From an uncultured Porphyromonadaceae bacterium (GTDB taxonomy: Bacteria > Bacteroidota > Bacteroidia > Bacteroidales > Muribaculaceae), in contig CAMWNI010000011.1 of assembly GCA_947175545.1 (NCBI GenBank), positions 1-64,000 on the forward strand: a stretch of DNA of 64,000 nucleotides, given 5' to 3'. Positions 20,401 through 30,048 of this stretch are shown one piece after another. Each line of letters begins with the position of its first letter. Position 1 is the stretch's first letter. The translations under genes and the position numbers were made by a program. Below the pieces are notes generated by a model. The model was not told the DNA's origin. It searched no databases and saw only the letters and a list, made by a program, of their open reading frames with translations.

Positions 20401-21901
20401 ATTCGCCAACCTGATATACTTTGCCGTTGTAGGTGTACTCGTAAGCGACGGCGAGGACTTCGTCGGCATTCAGGCTCGTATTGATGCTGATGTAGCCCAG
20501 CGTTGAGTTCAGGGTGTATTCACTGGATGATAGCAGTCGGGCCGATTCTACCTTTTCATAGTCGCGTCCGCCTTCGAATCCGAAAGCGGCCAGCGGCTCA
20601 AGAATCTGCGTGACAGCATTGATGTTGCGTGCGTCAGGATACTCCGATTTCAGGGTCTGGAGCAAGTTGTTGGAGCTGTTCGACGGATTGGCCGCTGACA
20701 TGTCCGGAATCCAGTGAGTGCAGGCCAGGTCTTGGCTCTCGCCTAAATCCATGAGGGCCACCAGGTTGCGTGACTCGTTGAAGTTGTTGTTCTTGTTGGT
20801 GATCCAAACCTGAATGCGCGTAATGTTGACGCCGCTCTGCACGTAAGGCAATTTCGAAGCAAAGCGGTCATAGTTCCTGCGGAAAAAATGGCTCAGGAAG
20901 AAGTGGCGGTTCTGGTCGTAACTGTCTGCGTTGATTGAAAACTGGGTTGTTTGCACTCCGCCTTTGGTGCTGACGCTCTGGCTCTCTGAATTCTGCTGAG
21001 AAATAAGTGCGGTTGCGGTCAGTTTTCCGAATTGAAGCTTAGTTTTGAAACCGAAAAGAGATTGTGCGCCGCGAATCAGCGATGAACCGGTAGTCATTGA
21101 AACGTTACCGGCCTCAATCAGTTTAACAATGTCATCTTCCTCTCCCTCATAGGAAAGTTTAAGGTTCTTGCTGTCGAAGTCAAAGGTTGCGTCGGTGTTA
21201 TAAGTCATGTTGAAACTCAGGCGGTTACCGACCGATGCCTGGATGGCTGCCTGAATTTTCTGATCAAAATCGAAATATGTCTTGCGGCGATTCTGAAGAC
21301 TCAGCGCCGGATTGTCGGTTTTGTTGCTCTTGATGCCGATGTTAAGCTGAACCGAACCTGTTGTTTTCAGCGAAACTCCGCCCGGACCGAAAATCTTTTC
21401 CAGCGGACCGAGCGCGAAATTCATGTCAAGAATGTTGAATGGCTGCTTATCCTTTTGTTCCTGAGAGAGTTCGGCGTTGCGTTTGGTCCAGTACTGTTGC
21501 ATGGTCCGGCGCAGCATCCATTGTTCATACTCCTTTTTGGAAAGCATGAACGGTGTGGTCAGATTGGTGTCGCCTAATTTATATCGGATTACGTAGTTGC
21601 CTGTCAGAGGGTCAAAGTCAACCGTACTGTTCAGATTGGACGGCGTTGCAAGGTCATTGGCTAATTCAAGCTTCATCAACTCCTCATAGTTGCGCGGAAT
21701 CGTAGGGCGCACGTCGACAGTCCCGTCTGGCAGAACTGTATCAGCGGCTACTGAAAGCGGTCCGGCCGGAGCTTTAAGCTCTGATTGATAATACTGTGCG
21801 TCGGCGCGCGGCCCTCCGGTCAGCGTTCCTGCCGCGGCGACAAGAACCCCGAAAAGCCTTATAAGATTGGATTTATTAAAAAGCCTGGCGCGTAGTTTCA
21901 T
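14438..21901 (-). CDS. sprA: Cell surface protein SprA (Sov), T9SS outer-membrane translocon
   Basis: 2487 aa; repeated SprA features (GNVSMTTGSSLIRGAQSLFGFKTKLQFGKL; SVQGEFAQLIPHKQKSGSNTGSSYVDDFENTQ; NLLSLLKIKGRTTTVSSDLDLQADFKF). Confidence 0.95.
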   Translation of the reverse strand: MKLRARLFNKSNLIRLFGVLVAAAGTLTGGPRADAQYYQSELKAPAGPLSVAADTVLPDGTVDVRPTIPRNYEELMKLELANDLATPSNLNSTVDFDPLTGNYVIRYKLGDTNLTTPFMLSKKEYEQWMLRRTMQQYWTKRNAELSQEQKDKQPFNILDMNFALGPLEKIFGPGGVSLKTTGSVQLNIGIKSNKTDNPALSLQNRRKTYFDFDQKIQAAIQASVGNRLSFNMTYNTDATFDFDSKNLKLSYEGEEDDIVKLIEAGNVSMTTGSSLIRGAQSLFGFKTKLQFGKLTATALISQQNSESQSVSTKGGVQTTQFSINADSYDQNRHFFLSHFFRRNYDRFASKLPYVQSGVNITRIQVWITNKNNNFNESRNLVALMDLGESQDLACTHWIPDMSAANPSNSSNNLLQTLKSEYPDARNINAVTQILEPLAAFGFEGGRDYEKVESARLLSSSEYTLNSTLGYISINTSLNADEVLAVAYEYTYNGKVYQVGEFSDDITTTSDNLYVKMLKSTTVAPRLPMWRLMMKNVYSVSSGKIAASNFKMQIKYLSDTTGTAITYLPVPNLSNKTLLQVMNLDRLDSNQESNPDGLFDFISGYTVQPTKGKIIFPVAEPFGAHLAEAIGDVELAKKYVYTELYDSTLIVAQQFQDKNKFMLTGEFQASDGSRISLNAMNIPRGSVIVMAGGVKLTENSDYIVDYNSGTVTIVNQSIIDSGQSINVTLENQSLYSMQRKTLLGLDLNYQFNKNFNVGMSVLHFGEKALTEKVNIGNEVINNTIWGANFNYSTEFQWLTNALNLIPTVSAEAPSRLSVQGEFAQLIPHKQKSGSNTGSSYVDDFENTQTSIDLRSPHSWQLSSTPSMFAESVLSNNPDYGKNRALLNWYYIDRLFTQRNSSLCPSYIKSDLAQLSNPYVREVTSFEIFPGRQLTYGETNTIQTLNLSYYPTERGPYNTDTDRIGPDGSLLDPESRWGGIMRKLETTNFEANNIEYIQFWLMNPFLDPDNPNYDGGDLYFNFGEVSEDILKDGFKSYENGVPYDGNDQFMRETAWGRVCTQASMTYSFDNNSGSRPVQDVGLDGLSNDMEFTHPTYENFLQQLRSKVDATTLASMAADPFSPLNDPAGDNYHFYRGYDYDEQRLSILERYKRYNGVEGNSLSAEDASDPLYQSSRSTPDVEDINQDNTLNEYERYFQYRVSIRPEDFVVGKNYITDKQVSVVHTRDGKNPVVEWYQFKIPLADFEKKVGSITDLSAIRFVRMFMTGFKQVTHLRFATLELIQGEWRGYKFNLNNRADTPAEGELDLSVVNIEENAGREPVNYVLPPGVTRISDPGQSQIVQLNEQSMSLKLTDIRPSDARGVYHNTQHDLRNYKRLQMWVHAEAPIDNVQDLRSGQFSVFLRLGSDVKANYYEYEVPLELTAPGKYNNDLTSQRQLVWPLSNRLDFLLQNLVKLKNNRNRKLNENTPGISHTGRYSERDPEHEANTMTVVGNPTLGDVRVLLIGVRNNSSTSKSGTVWVNELKVTEFDEEGGWAAKANVNLAMSDIATFNVGAHIETSGFGGVDQSLNERRMDDYHQLNFAMQVDAGRFLPEKVKLRAPIYYSTSTERTTPKYNPLDTDVRLKDALDDCTNKHQQDSIKAFAIEETKVQSFSISGLKFDVKSKNSMPWDPANFTFNFSFNKQSFVDPTTEYQHTNDYRGSFQYAWSPFKRSVKPFKKLIDQKKKNLKFFREWEFGFLMNNITFLTNISRYYYETQARSEIDDNFQLPVSVSKNFLWDRKLSLSWNLTKSLNFRFESNTQARIEETAGAVNRRLFPDRYQEWKDTVLSSIRNLGTPWGYNQSFSAEYKLPFNQFPFLDWLTGSAKYNATYQWDRGATIDGESIGNNIANKSDFSADGRINFEGIYNKSKYLKGVNQRFSSNKRTTNMANQRANRPKRYERTFKLQPDTSFIIKHNLKVKKVRVTTTTPSGQPVKIDSRQIDETSIEVLTRGEQNVKFVITEIKEQEKKGFWSEAAAYTTRLLMAPRSLSVRFRRSQSLALPLYRPDVGAAFGQSNAYGPLAPGLDFAFGFVGEDYVSEAKERGWLMAREGQTSPASFNRSLEVSFEAKLEPIPGLKIDLNAQQNDSRTRQIQFMFDDMPTSRTGSYTKTHVALRTALRQSNAKDGYYSPAFAKFLEYIPIIRQRVQGQYANAVYPTGGFMTGNTNAGQPFNPEVGEVSPTSSDVLIPAFIAAYTGTNPHKQYLSPFPSLAAILPNWRVTYDGLINLGNMKKVFKNFTLTHAYQCTYTVGSYNGFLNWIALGDSNNGDLGFTLDELSGQPIPSSPYNINSVSIQERFSPLIGVKVTLQNDLRVNVEWSDSRTLTLNSSAGQIVEANQRGITVGAGYKIPNLLSLLKIKGRTTTVSSDLDLQADFKFAHNQALIRRIESNYTQATSGARNISANFTAKYALSRRIQLGMFFEHQVNTPLVSNSAFPTSNTAYGITCNLSLAR

Positions 21902-22145
21902 TGCAAAGTAAACTGTATAAATAACGCAGCCTCACCGCTCTTTATTATTCCAAGAGGTAAAATATGACTTTTTTTGCTCCGTGGGGTGAACTTTTGCATG
22001 TCGGACGTTGTTTTAATTTCGAAAAGCACGCAGACATGACTTTTTTCATTGTGAAAGAAATGTGATAATGATTGGTTTATTATTTGACGAGGAGTGACTG
22101 AGACAGCCATTCCTTCGTTTTTTTATAGTGGAGTGGGGACGGGGC

Positions 22146-23054
22146 TTAGATGGTGACTTCGAGTTGCGGAGTCAGTGTTCCGGTGGCGTAAAGTTCCGCG
22201 AGGTCGCTCAGGTTTAGGGGTGACGGGGTTGGGGCAAGGCCGCTCAGGGCAGCCGTCAAACCGATAATCTGCTCCGGACGGTAGTCGCGGCGCAGAGAGT
22301 CCATGGCAAGCGATTTGTCGCGTTTGCTGAGGCGCCGGCCTTCAGAGTTGCAGAGCAGGGGTATATGAAGAAACTCCGGGGCGGGAAAATGAAGCAACTC
22401 GTAAAGATAGATTTGCTGGGCCGCGGAAAGAAGCAGGTCGCTGCCGCGTACAACGCGCGTCACACCCATTTCTGCGTCGTCAGTAACTACTGCAAGCTGA
22501 TAGGCCCACGCTCCGTCCCCCCGGCGCACAATGAAATCGCCGCACTCCCTTGCGAGGTTTACGCGCTGTTCGCCGTAGAGGCCGTCCGTAAAACGGATTT
22601 CACGGTCAGGAACGAAAAGCCGGACCGAATGTTGTGTCGCCGGTTCAGGCGCGAAGCAGGGCAGGGAGGCGGGGCGGCATCGCCCGCCGTAGATTACGCG
22701 TCCGTCACTCTGATGGGGGGCCTGGGTCGCAAGAATGTCGGCGCGTGTGCATGTGCAAGCGTAGATGAGGCCTGTCTCGCGCAAGCGCGCGAGCATATGT
22801 TCATATCGGTCATGCCGCAGGCTCTGGTATTCCGGCTTGCCGTCCGGCTCAAGTCCGAGCCATGCAAGGTCATCCTCAATCTGAAGAGCATACTCCGGGC
22901 GCGAGCGTTGAGGATCAAGATCTTCATGGCGAAGAATCCAGCGGCCTCCGCGGCTTTTCGTATCGGCCCATGAGAGCAGGGCCGCGAATACGTTGCCGAG
23001 ATGCATACGCCCTGTTGGCGATGGGGCGAATCGTCCGATGATTTCTGGTTTCAT
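22146..23054 (-). CDS. gluQ: tRNA glutamyl-Q(34) synthetase-like (GluQ-RS)
   Basis: About 300 aa without an anticodon-binding domain; RFAPSPTGRMHLGN (HIGH-like), zinc-site-like YACTCTRADI, SKRDKS (KMSKS-like). Confidence 0.85.
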   Translation of the reverse strand: MKPEIIGRFAPSPTGRMHLGNVFAALLSWADTKSRGGRWILRHEDLDPQRSRPEYALQIEDDLAWLGLEPDGKPEYQSLRHDRYEHMLARLRETGLIYACTCTRADILATQAPHQSDGRVIYGGRCRPASLPCFAPEPATQHSVRLFVPDREIRFTDGLYGEQRVNLARECGDFIVRRGDGAWAYQLAVVTDDAEMGVTRVVRGSDLLLSAAQQIYLYELLHFPAPEFLHIPLLCNSEGRRLSKRDKSLAMDSLRRDYRPEQIIGLTAALSGLAPTPSPLNLSDLAELYATGTLTPQLEVTI

Positions 23055-23114
23055 GTTGCAAATTTACGCTAAATTGAGGAAATTTTCGTAACTTTGCACC
23101 CTCAAACAAAGTAA

Positions 23115-25659
<2,545 letters not shown>

Positions 25660-25712
25660 GGTCAGGATGAAAAAAACTTTCGCGCTGTTGCATAAATGTC
25701 TTGTGTTTGCTA

Positions 25713-25742
25713 TTGGTTTGTAACATGAAAGATGTAATTTTG
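25713..25742 (+). promoter_or_regulatory. Putative promoter of the neuC operon
   Basis: TTG (25713-25715), 19-nt spacer, TAATTTTG (25735-25742). Confidence 0.5.
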
Positions 25743-25871
25743 CATCACTTCTCGTCAAGTAAACCAAATTTACCAATCATTAAGTTAATCTTTGACCGCA
25801 AGGCAAAAAGACACAGTTTTTTTCACAATTTCTTAACGAGAACCATCTTCATTATCACGATTTTTTCTCAG

Positions 25872-25910
25872 CGGACTAACGAAGTGTTTTCGTTGGTCCG
25901 TCACTTTTTT
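25872..25910 (+). terminator. Terminator-like hairpin in the neuC leader (attenuator or terminator)
   Basis: CGGACTAACGAA (25872-25883) / TTCGTTGGTCCG (25889-25900), then TCACTTTTTT; ends 14 nt before the neuC ATG. Confidence 0.6.
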
Positions 25911-25924
25911 CGCAGAAGTAGAAC

Positions 25925-27058
25925 ATGCGTAAGATTCTCATAGCCACAACGACCCGAGCCGATTGGGGCCTGCTGTCGCCTGTTGCGCGCGCGCTCCGCG
26001 ACCGCACCGGCTGCTCGGTCCGTGTAATGGCGACGAACATGCACCTTGACGCGCATCGCGGCCACACGCTCGACGCCGTCATTGCCGACGGATTCAATCC
26101 CGTGATAGCTCCGATGTCTGTCAACTTTTCAACTCCGGCCCAAACGGCTGCGGCCATGGGCGAATGTCTCGCCTCGGCCGCCGAAGCAATTGAAAAGGAG
26201 TCGCCTGATTTGATTGTGTTGCTCGGTGACCGCTTTGAGACTCTTGCGATTGCTTCGGCCGCCGCCTTGATGCGGGTGCCAATCGTGCATCTTCATGGCG
26301 GAGAACTGACCGAGGGAGCCTTTGATGATTCGTTTCGCCATGCCATAACAAAGCTGGCCGCGCTCCATCTGACCTCGACCGAGCCATATCGCCGCCGCAT
26401 CATTCAGCTTGGCGAAGCGCCTGAGCGAGTTTTCAACGTCGGCGCAATCGGGGTTGCTCCCCGTCCGGCTCTCAGCCGCAGTGAACTTGAAGAAAGCCTC
26501 GGATGGCGGTTCGGCGAATCCGCCCTGCTTGTCACTCTCCATCCTGAGACACTTGGTGAAATTTCCGCCGCTCGACTGGCCGAGGAAACATTCTCGGCTC
26601 TCTCCGGCTTTCCCGGCTCAAAAATCCTCATAACTTTCCCCAATAACGATCCGGGCGCTGACGACATTATCTGTGCCATTAAGGAATTTGCCGCTGCCAA
26701 CCCCGCAAGAGTAAAGGTTGTCCCGTCGCTCGGGGCCGCACGCTATTTTTCTGCGCTCAGATGCGTACGCGCAGTTGTCGGCAACAGTTCCAGCGGAATA
26801 ATCGAAGTGCCGTCGGCCGGAATCCCTACCGTTAACATCGGCAAGCGGCAGGCTCGCCGTATTGCTGCCGAATCTGTTATCAACTGCCCGGCGGAACGAG
26901 GCGAAATCGCTGAAGCTATCCGTCGCGCCCTTTCGATGGACTGTTCCGGCGTCAGCAACCCCTACGAACGTCCTGACACCCTTGAACGCATCGTTTCCCT
27001 GATTGCCGAAACCCCGTTGGAGCTGCTGCGCCGACCCAAAAGTTTCCATGACCTATGA
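25925..27058 (+). CDS. neuC: UDP-N-acetylglucosamine 2-epimerase (hydrolysing), NeuC/LegG-like
   Basis: TTTRADWGLLSPVARAL, VLLGDRFETLAIASAAALMRVPIVHLHGGELTEGAFDDSFRHAITKL, GNSSSGIIEVPSAGIPTVNIGKRQ. Confidence 0.93.
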   Translation: MRKILIATTTRADWGLLSPVARALRDRTGCSVRVMATNMHLDAHRGHTLDAVIADGFNPVIAPMSVNFSTPAQTAAAMGECLASAAEAIEKESPDLIVLLGDRFETLAIASAAALMRVPIVHLHGGELTEGAFDDSFRHAITKLAALHLTSTEPYRRRIIQLGEAPERVFNVGAIGVAPRPALSRSELEESLGWRFGESALLVTLHPETLGEISAARLAEETFSALSGFPGSKILITFPNNDPGADDIICAIKEFAAANPARVKVVPSLGAARYFSALRCVRAVVGNSSSGIIEVPSAGIPTVNIGKRQARRIAAESVINCPAERGEIAEAIRRALSMDCSGVSNPYERPDTLERIVSLIAETPLELLRRPKSFHDL

Positions 27059-27744
27059 ACCCGCTTTTTATCATCCCGGCCCGCGGAGGCTCCAAGTCCA
27101 TCCCGGGCAAGAATATAAAGCCCTTTGCGGGCAAACCGCTGATTGTATGGTCAATCGAGGCGGCTTTGGCCCTGGCTCCGGAGAGTCACGTAATCGTTAC
27201 GACAGACTCGCCGGCGATTGCAGATGTCGCACGCAAGGCCGGAATTAAAAATCCGCATATGCGTCCGGCCGAACTGGCATCAGACACGGCAGGCTCCCGC
27301 GAAGTAATGCTCGATGCAATGGACGAGGCTGAACGCCGAGGAATTGCCTATGATTGTGTGGTGCTTCTGCAGCCGACGTCGCCGATGCGTTCGGTCAATG
27401 ATATCCGTGCGACTCTGGCGGCATGGAGTCCCGACGTTGACATGGCGGTGACGGTTCGTCCGGCCCCGTGTAACCCATATTACGACTGCTTCGAAACCTC
27501 GTCTGACGGATTTCTTCGCATCAGCAAGGGCGACGGTCTCCTGACCCGGCGTCAGGACGCTCCGAAGGCATGGCAACTCAACGGCGCTGTCTATGCCATC
27601 ACTCCCGCGCGCCTGCGCGCGATTGAAATAGGACGGATGATGCGCCGCATTCCTGTTGAGATGCCGGCCGAACGCTCGTTCGACCTCGACACGCCAGTCG
27701 ACTGGCAGATTGCTGAACTGAAAATGCAGAATCAGAATGGATAA
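27055..27744 (+). CDS. neuA: Acylneuraminate/legionaminate cytidylyltransferase (NeuA/LegF-like)
   Basis: IIPARGGSKSIPGKNIKPFAGKPLI, VVLLQPTSPMRS; ATGA overlap with upstream gene. Confidence 0.92.
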   Translation: MNPLFIIPARGGSKSIPGKNIKPFAGKPLIVWSIEAALALAPESHVIVTTDSPAIADVARKAGIKNPHMRPAELASDTAGSREVMLDAMDEAERRGIAYDCVVLLQPTSPMRSVNDIRATLAAWSPDVDMAVTVRPAPCNPYYDCFETSSDGFLRISKGDGLLTRRQDAPKAWQLNGAVYAITPARLRAIEIGRMMRRIPVEMPAERSFDLDTPVDWQIAELKMQNQNG

Positions 27745-28765
27745 ATACCTGATTTCAACCGAGGCGACACTGCGTGATGCGATTGCCGCCCTTAACGCGC
27801 TTAGCGGCGATGTGATGACGCTTCTCGCCGTCGCGCCTGACGGACGTCTGGAGGGAACACTGACCGACGGCGATGTCCGGCGCGCGCTTCTTGCGGGCCT
27901 GGATCTCAGCGCTGCTGTCAAGTCCGCGATGCACCGCAACTTCCGCTCGCTCGGCGCCGACATGACCGTGGCCGAGATCCGCGCGGCCCGTACCATTGGA
28001 ATCCGCCTCCTGCCGATCGTGGATGCCGACGGTCGCGTCAGCAGCATAATTGACCTCAGGCACCAGACAACCCGTCTGCCGATTCGTGCCATGCTGATGG
28101 CCGGCGGACGGGGTGAACGTCTGCGTCCGTTGACCGACTCTACGCCGAAACCATTGTTAAAGGTCGGCGGACGGCCGATAATTGACCGCAACATTGACGC
28201 GCTGCGCCGTGCCGGGGTGGAAGACATAACCGTTTCTGTCCGATATCTGGCCGAACAGATTGAGGCTCATTTTGCCGGAACCGAGGTCCGGTGTGTTCGC
28301 GAGACGGAGCCGCTCGGAACAATCGGAGCCTGCTCGATGCTCCCGCCTTCCGGAGCGCCGACAACCTTGCTGATGAACTCAGATCTGCTTACAAATATTT
28401 CGCTTGAAGATTTCTACCTCCATCACGAACAGCAGAACAACGATATCACAATCGCGACAATCTCACATATGGTCAGCATTCCCTTCGCAATCCTGACCAC
28501 GGATGGTGACCGGGTAACCGGCATCGAGGAAAAGCCGACTTATACTCATTATGCCAACGGCGGCATATATCTGATTCGAAGCGAGATGCTGCGATCGTTG
28601 CAGCGTGAGCGGCGTGATGCTCCTGATTTCATTGCCGATGCGATTGCGCGTGGCGCCAAGGTTGGCCATTTCCCGATTTCAGGCCTCTGGCTCGACATTG
28701 GCACTCATGCTGATTTTCGCCAGGCTCAGGAGTTGATGAAACTAACCGAGGCGGAAAATTGTTAA
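27737..28765 (+). CDS. CBS-domain-containing sugar-1-phosphate nucleotidyltransferase (PtmE-like)
   Basis: N-terminal CBS-like region (LEGTLTDGDVRRALLAG) and NTP-transferase motif MLMAGGRGERLRPLTDSTPKPLLKVGGRPII; overlaps neuA. Confidence 0.88.
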   Translation: MDKYLISTEATLRDAIAALNALSGDVMTLLAVAPDGRLEGTLTDGDVRRALLAGLDLSAAVKSAMHRNFRSLGADMTVAEIRAARTIGIRLLPIVDADGRVSSIIDLRHQTTRLPIRAMLMAGGRGERLRPLTDSTPKPLLKVGGRPIIDRNIDALRRAGVEDITVSVRYLAEQIEAHFAGTEVRCVRETEPLGTIGACSMLPPSGAPTTLLMNSDLLTNISLEDFYLHHEQQNNDITIATISHMVSIPFAILTTDGDRVTGIEEKPTYTHYANGGIYLIRSEMLRSLQRERRDAPDFIADAIARGAKVGHFPISGLWLDIGTHADFRQAQELMKLTEAENC

Positions 28766-28810
28766 GAAAACAGTAAACATAAAATACAATTTTTTGTTCA
28801 AATATATAAT

Positions 28811-29977
28811 ATGGCAGATTCAAACTTCATAGACTACGTTAAAATACAGTGCCGTTCAGGCAAAGGCGGTGCAGGTTCGCGCCATTTTCACCGTGCAAAA
28901 TATGTGCCTAAGGGCGGTCCCGACGGTGGCGACGGCGGACGCGGCGGCCATGTGATTCTCCGTGGCAACCGCAACATGTGGACCCTGCTCCCCTTGCGCT
29001 ATCAGCGCCATGTGTTCGCAACCAACGGCGAGAGCGGCGGCGCCGGTCGCTCGTTCGGCAAGGATGGTGAAGACCGCATTATCGACGTCCCGTGCGGAAC
29101 CGTCGTGTTTGACGCCGAGACCGGCGAATATCTTACCGAAGTGACCGATGACGGACAGGAAGTTTACCTTCTGCGCGGCGGCAGGGGCGGACTTGGCAAC
29201 TGGCACTTTGCTACGTCGACCAACCGAACTCCACGCTATGCCCAGCCCGGCGAACCTGCGGTTGAGCGCACGGTCATTCTCGAACTCAAACTGCTTGCCG
29301 ACGTTGGACTTGTCGGCTTCCCCAATGCAGGAAAGTCAACGCTTCTCTCTGCCGTCAGCGCCGCAAAACCGAAAATTGCCGACTATCCGTTCACAACCAT
29401 GGAGCCTCAGCTCGGAATCGTCGCTTATCGTGACAACCGTTCGTTTGTCATGGCCGACATTCCCGGAATCATCGAGGGCGCGAGCGAGGGCAAAGGTCTC
29501 GGACTCCGTTTCCTGCGCCATATCGAGCGCAACGCCGTTCTGCTATTCATGGTCCCGGCCGATGCCGACGATATCGTGGCGCAATACGAAATCCTTCTCG
29601 GCGAACTGACGCGCTTCAATCCCGAACTGGCTGACAAGCCTCGCGTGCTGGCAATCAGCAAGTCTGACATGCTCGACGATGAACTTAAAGCCGAAATTGC
29701 CGCGACTCTTCCCGAGGGCGTGGCCCATGTGTTCATTTCGGCTGTGACCGGAATGGGTCTGACCGAACTGAAAGATATGCTCTGGCGTGAAATCACCGAC
29801 GAGAGCAACCAGCTCCAGCTGAGCAATATCACCCATCGTCCTCTCGACGGACATCATCGCGTAACCGAAGAGGACAACTTCATCTTCGAACCGACGGCCG
29901 TTGCCAATGACGACGCTGACGAAGAATTCTTCTTCGACGATGATGACAACTTCGACGAATATGACTTCGACGAATAA
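28811..29977 (+). CDS. obgE: GTPase ObgE/CgtA
   Basis: Obg fold Gly-rich N-term, [44 protein letters not shown]; acidic C-term. Confidence 0.97.
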   Translation: MADSNFIDYVKIQCRSGKGGAGSRHFHRAKYVPKGGPDGGDGGRGGHVILRGNRNMWTLLPLRYQRHVFATNGESGGAGRSFGKDGEDRIIDVPCGTVVFDAETGEYLTEVTDDGQEVYLLRGGRGGLGNWHFATSTNRTPRYAQPGEPAVERTVILELKLLADVGLVGFPNAGKSTLLSAVSAAKPKIADYPFTTMEPQLGIVAYRDNRSFVMADIPGIIEGASEGKGLGLRFLRHIERNAVLLFMVPADADDIVAQYEILLGELTRFNPELADKPRVLAISKSDMLDDELKAEIAATLPEGVAHVFISAVTGMGLTELKDMLWREITDESNQLQLSNITHRPLDGHHRVTEEDNFIFEPTAVANDDADEEFFFDDDDNFDEYDFDE

Positions 29978-30048
29978 AAAAACTCATACATAAATTAAAC
30001 CTTTCTGCAATCCGGGCGTCAAAAGAACATAGACAGTAACTTTTTCTT

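Noticed and set aside
22365-22973. 202-aa plus-strand ORF inside gluQ
   Set aside because: Antisense to a gene with HIGH/KMSKS-like motifs; no support.
25701-25943. 80-aa ORF in the neuC leader
   Set aside because: Low-complexity Phe/Arg-rich translation overlapping the promoter box and hairpin; unlikely to be coding.
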